A DNA stretch of 64,000 nucleotides from Hansfordia pulvinata (taxonomy: Eukaryota > Ascomycota > Sordariomycetes > Xylariales). This document shows, in pieces, positions 58,801 through 64,000 of the stretch; the first letter of the stretch is position 1, and the number at the start of each line of letters is the position of its first letter. The notes under the pieces were generated by a model. It searched no databases. It was given only the letters and a program-made list of their open reading frames with translations, and was not told where the DNA came from. Location: assembly GCA_006538405.1 (NCBI GenBank), contig BJKQ01000020.1, forward strand, positions 62,001-126,000, given 5' to 3'. The translations under genes and the position numbers were made by a program.

Positions 58801-59936
58801 GGAGGCACCGGAGCCGGAGCAAACACCCCCTGGGAAATTCGCGCACGCACCGACCCGCGCGCACGAAGATGGGAGGGGAAGTGTGCCCGGCGAGCTGGAG
58901 AGGCCAAGAGCCAAGAATCCTCAAGACCAACACCATTGCCGGGGGGGCAGGACAGGCATGACGAGCCGGTGGCAAGCAACCGTGACAACCCTGACTCGAT
59001 GAAGACTTTTATGGGGGCTCATTGGCCGTCCGGATTTTTAGCCTGCGGGTTCTGTGCCGGGCATCTCACGATGGTCGACTCCCTGCTGCATGGGTCCACC
59101 GGTCTCATTTCTTCCCTGCCTCCATGCTCGCACTCTCAAGAGTGGTGGTAGTCGTAATGCGCTTCGGCGAATGCGCGTGCCTGCTTCTCCCATTCCAAAA
59201 CATTCCAAAACTCAAGGCGGGCGCCCAGGGCAAACCACGTGGATGAGTGCAACTACGACTACGGAGACACACAACACAACCCCGGCCACTCGGTTCCCCG
59301 GGTGCCCGGCAAGGCGAACGCACCCAGGATTACGAGTATTCCACGCGGAGACCCTGGGAGAGAGGGTGACATCGCGCCGCAGGGGGGAGGGCGCAGGGGC
59401 GTGAGGGGGTGGCCCAGTCCCAAGCAGACAAGCAGTTTGCTCAGGAGGAGGGGGGCACTGGGGGGTGGATGGCAGGATAGACCAAGACATGGACGGGTAC
59501 AGGGCCCTGGTGGCCGCTCTGAGAGATAGATGGTCGACTCCATTTACCACTATTGGGTGTTCGTTGCGGCATCGAGGGTGCGTGCGGCATAGTGTCCGCA
59601 GTCCGCAGTCCGCAGCAGGCCGACGCGACGGCGAGGATCAAGAGCCCCTCCTCCTCCGGGCCCCCTTCCTCCCGGACAGATTCCCGCCTGCCAGATGGGC
59701 TATAGTCCCGATTCTCGAGCCTCAGGGTGGCACGGGCGCAGACCAGGCTACGGGTGTGGCGTCTGTGCTGTGCTGCCAGACGCAACAACGACGACGCGTG
59801 CTTATTCCCGCACGTCGTGGCGTCTCTTTCAGCTTCAGCTTTTAGATCGAGGCTATCGTGGGCTCGCGCAGGGACCTCAGCTGGGGGCGGGACGATCATC
59901 CTGAGGGGGGCACAAGGCTCGAGATATCCCTGCTGA

Positions 59937-59977
59937 TTACGAGTACTGCGGCGCGAACGGAGTACTCGTACGTATCG
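59937..59977. repeat. Paired motif copies facing each other
   Basis: TTACGAGTACTGCGG and, about 20 bp on, CGGAGTACTCGTACG: two members of the palindrome family in close, roughly inverted arrangement. Confidence 0.65.
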
Positions 59978-61197
59978 GATTGTTGACTGCGGGGGATGTT
60001 TCGTCCCAGCAGAGGGTGATTCGGAACTCCGCAGCCGCCCACATCCATCCCCATTTCCTCCGATTCCCATCCCACCTCCTGGCGCTGCCACGGCGGACTC
60101 CATGATGAAGAGCTCGGGGCAGTCCACGGCCTCGGCGAGACAGGCTACGGGCGTGACCATCCGCGCTTGCAGGTGACGGCGGGCGGCGGCTTTTGAGTAC
60201 CGGTGTGTGTTTTAGTTCTGCGGCCTGGCTGTGCGTGCGTGCGTTGCGAGCACTCGCAGCTGATGAGGTCCGATGCGCTACGGAGTATTCGTACGAGAAC
60301 AGTACTCGCAAACTCCTCCTCGCGCGAGAGGCACGGGTCCGTCTCCCCACTCACATTAACAGGTCTGTCTGGGTCTGGATCTCGGGTGTCGTGCGGATCT
60401 CGCTGGATCGATCTGCTCTTCTCTCTGCCCAGCTGAGCTCGGCTCCTACGATAAGACTCCGCAAAGCTCGATCGGCCCTGACACTGACACTCATCACAGG
60501 CCCACCCCGCGTTCTCACAGTCCCGTCCGTGGCGGACAATGACAGCTGCTGTGTCATGTCGGGTCGGAGCAGGCTCCAAGCCGCGGCCGTCCCCTTCTTC
60601 TGGCTTCCGTCCGCAAGCCAGTCCAGCCCTGCCAGCGCCACCTTGGCCGGATCGGGTGTGGGCGTCTTGCGGTTCCTCGATCCGCATCTTTCCCTCCGTC
60701 ATCCCGAGGACGACTCTGCTGGCCCTGCTGACTCTCTCCACCCCCCTCTCTCTCTCTCTCTCAGTCAGCTCTGCTTCGCTTTGCAGGTTGAAGCTAACAT
60801 GGTCTTCAGAGGAGAGCTCTCTCTCTCTCTGGGTTTCATGTCATGGGAGGGTGGGCAAGTACAGCCGGCCGAGAGGCTACGAGACTCCCCGCTCGGATGG
60901 GTCCGTTGAGGGGAGGTTTTGTGTTGACTGTTGATGAAGAGGGAGGGGCACAGAGGCACAGGGGTGCGATCACAGGGGCCACGAACCACGCCATGTGTCC
61001 CATGATCCATGTGTGAAGACCCTTTATCTTCTCTACTCGGACTCTACGTACGGGTGCGCCCTCTCCGATCCGGTCCGTGCCAGCCAGCCAGTGCTCTCGT
61101 ACGGGTCTCTCGCTTTCACTCCAAGGTACGCGTAGTGCCCGTTCACTCGTGGGCAACTTGGTGCTCGTCGCCACTTCTACGTGTACTCTACCGTGTC

Positions 61198-61213
61198 TAC
61201 TCCGTACGGAGTA
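61198..61213. repeat. Perfect 16-bp palindrome TACTCCGTACGGAGTA
   Basis: Each 8-bp half is the exact reverse complement of the other. The halves TACTCCGT/ACGGAGTA also appear singly near 16828-16835, 59959 and 60281. Confidence 0.85.
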
Positions 61214-61439
61214 CCCGTAGTGCGTGCGCGAGACCCAGAAGAAACTGGGGTCAGCAGATCTCGGTTTGTGCAAGATCGTCGCTCTCGCTGCAGATGTCGG
61301 GAGCCGCCACCCAACCCAGGCCGACGCTTGCCAGGGCCGCCCCTCCCGGACAGGCTTTTACAGGGTCCTGCGGCGGCTTGCCAGGTCCCGATAATCTCGC
61401 AGCTCGGAAGGGGTTGTCCATGCCCATGTGCGTCCGAGT

Positions 61440-61548
61440 AGCTTGCTTGCTTGCTTGCTTGCGATCGCGCCGCCCGCAGCGGAGATACGATTGTGGCGCG
61501 CGTGCGTGCGTGCTGCTGCTAATGCTGCTGCTGCTGCTGCTGCTGCAG
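61440..61548. repeat. (GCTT)n, (GTGC)n and (CTG)n simple repeats
   Basis: About five GCTT units at 61440-61461, GTGC units near 61500-61512 and about eight CTG units at 61524-61546, interrupted by CTAATG. Noncoding. Confidence 0.85.
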
Positions 61549-61895
61549 GCCTTTATTCTGGGCTCTTTCTTCTTATTATCAGACGGGCCGGCCGCCTGCG
61601 AGAGAATCTTCCATGCCGCCTCTTCTTTCCATGCCAAGCTTGCGTGGTTCGTCACAAACCGTTACATCCCTTCCCCTTTTGCTTTTTTGTGACTGAGCGG
61701 CAGCGTCGACGACTCATCGTCGCTGTGAGACACACAACCACTCTATCCCTTTCCCCCTTTTCCGGTTTGGCTTGCTCCGGCTCACACACCCGCACGCGCG
61801 CGCGCAAACCGAACCGCCCTCGCACAGCCGCAGTCCGCCCGCCCGCGAGCCCTCAGCTTGTCGTAATATCCCCTCGGCCGTGTTGCTAGCCCGCC

Positions 61896-61909
61896 TACGA
61901 GTACTCGTA
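61896..61909. promoter_or_regulatory. Perfect palindrome TACGAGTACTCGTA just upstream of the FAD oxidase start
   Basis: A perfect 14-bp inverted repeat 44 bp before the ATG at 61953, so probably in the promoter or 5' leader. It is the cleanest copy of the dispersed motif. A binding-site role is only a possibility. Confidence 0.6.
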
Positions 61910-61952
61910 ACCTAGCCGGCGCGTCTGAGCCAACAGAAACCCGCCGACGACG

Positions 61953-63947
61953 ATGAGAGCCTTCTCCATCCCTGCCGCCCTGGCCGCGGCCCAGGCCGTG
62001 TCGGTGTCGGCCGCCTCCTCCGCGGGGCCCAGTACGAAATGCGTATGCCGCTCCCTTCCCTTCGCGCGTGAAGATCCCGAGCTGTTTCTCGTTCGTTTCG
62101 TTTCGTTTCGAGGCTGACATGTTTGTGTCTTTGTGCCGGCTCCCCTATAGTGCGCGGCCCTGACCAAGGCCCCCGGGCTCCAAGACAAGGTGTCGTATCC
62201 CGACGAGGACCTCTACGACGGCCGCCTCGAGTCCTACTGGTCCAGCAGCGCGGCCCTGCCGCCGTGGTGCATGGTGCTGCCGCGCACCGCCGACCAGGTC
62301 TCTGCCACTGTCAAGGTCCTGTCCGAGAACCAGTGCCCCTTTGGCATCCGCAGCGGCGGCCACTCGCAGTTCCACGGCTCGAGCAGTGTCAACGACGGTG
62401 TCACCATTGACCTGGGTAAGACACAGCACTGCCCACCCCTCCACTTTCCCCTTTCCTTCCCTTCAGGTGGATGGGACGTGTCTCGTCTCTTGTCTCACGC
62501 CGTCGCTAATACTCCGGGGTGAAACCAAAAAAGGGTACATGAACTCTACCACCTACGATGCCGAGTCCAAGACAGCTTCGATCGGCCCCGGCTCGCACTG
62601 GCGCGGCGCCTACGCGGCCCTGGCGCCGCACAACGTGACCGTCACCGGCGGCCGTGCCGACATTGTCGGCGTGGCTGGCTTCCTCACCGGCGGCGGCTAC
62701 TCCTTCTACCTCGGCCAGCGCGGCTTTGCCTGCGACAACGTCGTCAACTACGAGGTCGTCCTGGCCGACGGCAGCATCGTCAACGCCAACAAGGATGAGC
62801 ACCCGGACCTCTGGAGGGGCCTGCGCGGCAGCTCCGGCAACCTGGGCCTGGTCACCCGCTTTGACATGAGTAAGACTGACCACCCCCTTTCTTTTTGTTG
62901 TTATTATTTTGCAATCCCGCAAGTCGTTAGTAATTGCTACGAGAGGACCGAGTGCTCGAGAGAGGCAGTGCTCGATCAACTCGCCACGGGAGAAGATACG
63001 GCACTCGATCCTTAGAGAGCATGCTAACAGGGAATCTCTCAAGGCATCGTCGAGGGCATCGACGTCTGGGGAGGCGCGACCTTCTACGACATGAAGGAGA
63101 AGGACACCATCTTCCAGTCGTACGTCGACTTTGCCGAGAACATGGACAACGACCCGGCCAGCCAGGTCATCCTCCACCTGCCTTACGCGGCGGGCGAGTT
63201 CACGCTCAAGTCCATCATGACCAACGCCGACAACGTCGCTCGCGCCCCGGCTTTCGACGAGTTCCTGCACGTCGACAACACCTCGACCACCACGAGGCAC
63301 ACCAACATCTCCGACATCACCCTGGAGAACACGGGCAACCAGCCCGTTGGCATCTAGTACGTACACGTACACGTACACTTACACTAACACGCATCACGAT
63401 GAGGACCTGAAAGAAGTGTCTTTGACTGACCATGCATCCGAGCAGCGCCGACTGGTTTGTGGGGCTCTACAAGAACGACGTTCGCATTGTGCAGTTTGTC
63501 CACGAGAAGCACGCCGAGATTGTCGAGAAGATGAAGGCCGCGACGCCGGCCAACACGACCATCGAGACGCTGTGCCAGTTCCAGGCGCTGACCAAGTCGA
63601 CGATCGAGCACAGCAAGGACAACGGCGGCAACGTGCTGGGCCTCGAGTCCAAGGTGGACCAGGGCCCCGCGCAGATGTGGCTCTTCACCATGCAGGCGTA
63701 CACGGCCGAGATCGAGGCCAAGCTGATCCCCATCGCCCAGGAGTTCGTCCAGGCCGTCAACGACTACGCCGACTCGATCGACTCGAACCTCGACTGGATC
63801 TACCTCAACTACGCGTACAAGGACCAGGAGCCCATCGGCCACTACGGCGCCGACGCCGTCAAGCAGATCAAGGCCGCGGCCGCCAAGTACGACCCCAGCG
63901 CCATGTTCCAGAAGCTGCGCCACTCGGGCTTCAAGATTCCCGCGTAA
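61953..63947 (+). CDS. Secreted FAD-linked oxidoreductase (BBE-like, FAD_binding_4)
   Basis: Five exons, 61953-62042, 62151-62415, 62534-62869, 63044-63356 and 63446-63947, give 501 residues. Donors are GTATGC, GTAAGA, GTAAGA and GTACGT; the acceptors are TATAG, AAAAG, TCAAG and AGCAG. A signal peptide covers about residues 1-21. The FAD-binding domain has LPRTADQVSATVKV, then R-S-G-G-H-S, whose His is the usual site of covalent FAD attachment. GPGSHWRGAYAAL, GGRADIVGVAGFLTGGGYS and RGSSGNLGLVTRF follow. The second covalent Cys site of berberine-bridge enzymes is not seen: the loop reads TGGGYSFYLGQRGFACDN. The C-terminus has SNLDWIYLNYA-like sequence of the BBE cap. Secreted members oxidise sugars or small alcohols; the substrate here is unknown. 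The stop lies 53 bp before the window end. Confidence 0.92.
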
Positions 63948-64000
63948 GAGCAGCCTACTGGGCGGAGCGAAGCGGGACGATACGGGTTGGAATGCTTAGG

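Larger units (their letters stand above)
55900..61952. other. 6-kb gene-free stretch rich in palindromic motifs and simple repeats
   Basis: Open frames on all six frames are short, GC-driven and without domains. The stretch holds dense copies of the TACGAGTA/TACTCGTA family (57225, 57625, 58379, 59332, 59937-59977, 60282-60310), a perfect TACTCCGTACGGAGTA at 61198-61213 and TACGAGTACTCGTA at 61896-61909. It also has a CTCTCTCT-rich region near 60755-60770 and 60820-60832, (GCTT)n at 61440-61461 and (CTG)n at 61510-61548. It ends in the leader of the FAD oxidase gene. Confidence 0.55.

Noticed and set aside
11207..63947. A secondary-metabolite cluster made of the NmrA-like protein, dehydrogenase, peroxygenase and FAD oxidase
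   Set aside because: These genes are 3-38 kb apart, separated by housekeeping genes, and no synthase, synthetase, terpene cyclase or pathway transporter is present.

Overview
The window is nuclear DNA of a filamentous ascomycete, most likely a Sordariomycete. Genes carry short spliceosomal introns of about 48-300 bp with GTRNGT donors and CTAAC/CTGAC-like branch sites. Proteins are of fungal types (Pth11-like rhodopsin-domain receptor, short unspecific peroxygenase, NmrA-like protein, Cti6-like PHD protein, cysA/cys2-type acyltransferase). Coding DNA is GC-rich and leaders are pyrimidine-rich. The species is not identified. I see no rRNA, convincing tRNA, CRISPR, transposon or bacterial operon structure.

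Layout. 1-15 kb: a partial serine-rich protein (-), a Cti6-like PHD protein (+), the mitochondrial GTPase MTG1 (-), an NmrA-like protein (+) and an HRI-type eIF2-alpha kinase (-). 14.9-20 kb is gene-poor. 20-31 kb: a mitochondrial arabinitol/mannitol-type dehydrogenase (+), a small secreted protein (+), a secreted haem-thiolate peroxygenase (-), a conserved protein of unknown function (+) and a secreted class 3 lipase (+). 33-41 kb: siroheme synthase/uroporphyrinogen III methyltransferase (-), the mitoribosome assembly protein Rsm22/METTL17 (-) and a stand-alone SRA-YDG protein (+). 42.8-52.2 kb: a secreted BNR-repeat protein (-), a cupin (+), a SPOUT-class RNA methyltransferase (-), a membrane-anchored thioredoxin (+) and a mitochondrial serine/homoserine O-acyltransferase (-). 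52.9-55.9 kb: a conserved fungal protein (+) and a Pth11-like receptor (-). About 6 kb without a gene follows, then a secreted FAD-linked oxidase (+) ends the window.

The genes are mostly unrelated housekeeping and secreted functions and do not form a metabolic cluster. Weak themes are mitochondrial gene expression (MTG1, Rsm22), sulfur assimilation (siroheme synthase and the cysA-type acyltransferase) and secreted enzymes (peroxygenase, lipase, BNR protein, FAD oxidase).

Two features cut across the window. First, four conserved genes (near 1245, 20209, 33567 and 47816) are each intact except for one apparent missing C in a C run of the coding strand, which looks like systematic homopolymer under-calling rather than gene decay. 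Second, the gaps between genes are sprinkled with variants of a short palindrome, TACGAGTACTCGTA and the related TACTCCGTACGGAGTA, almost never found in coding DNA.
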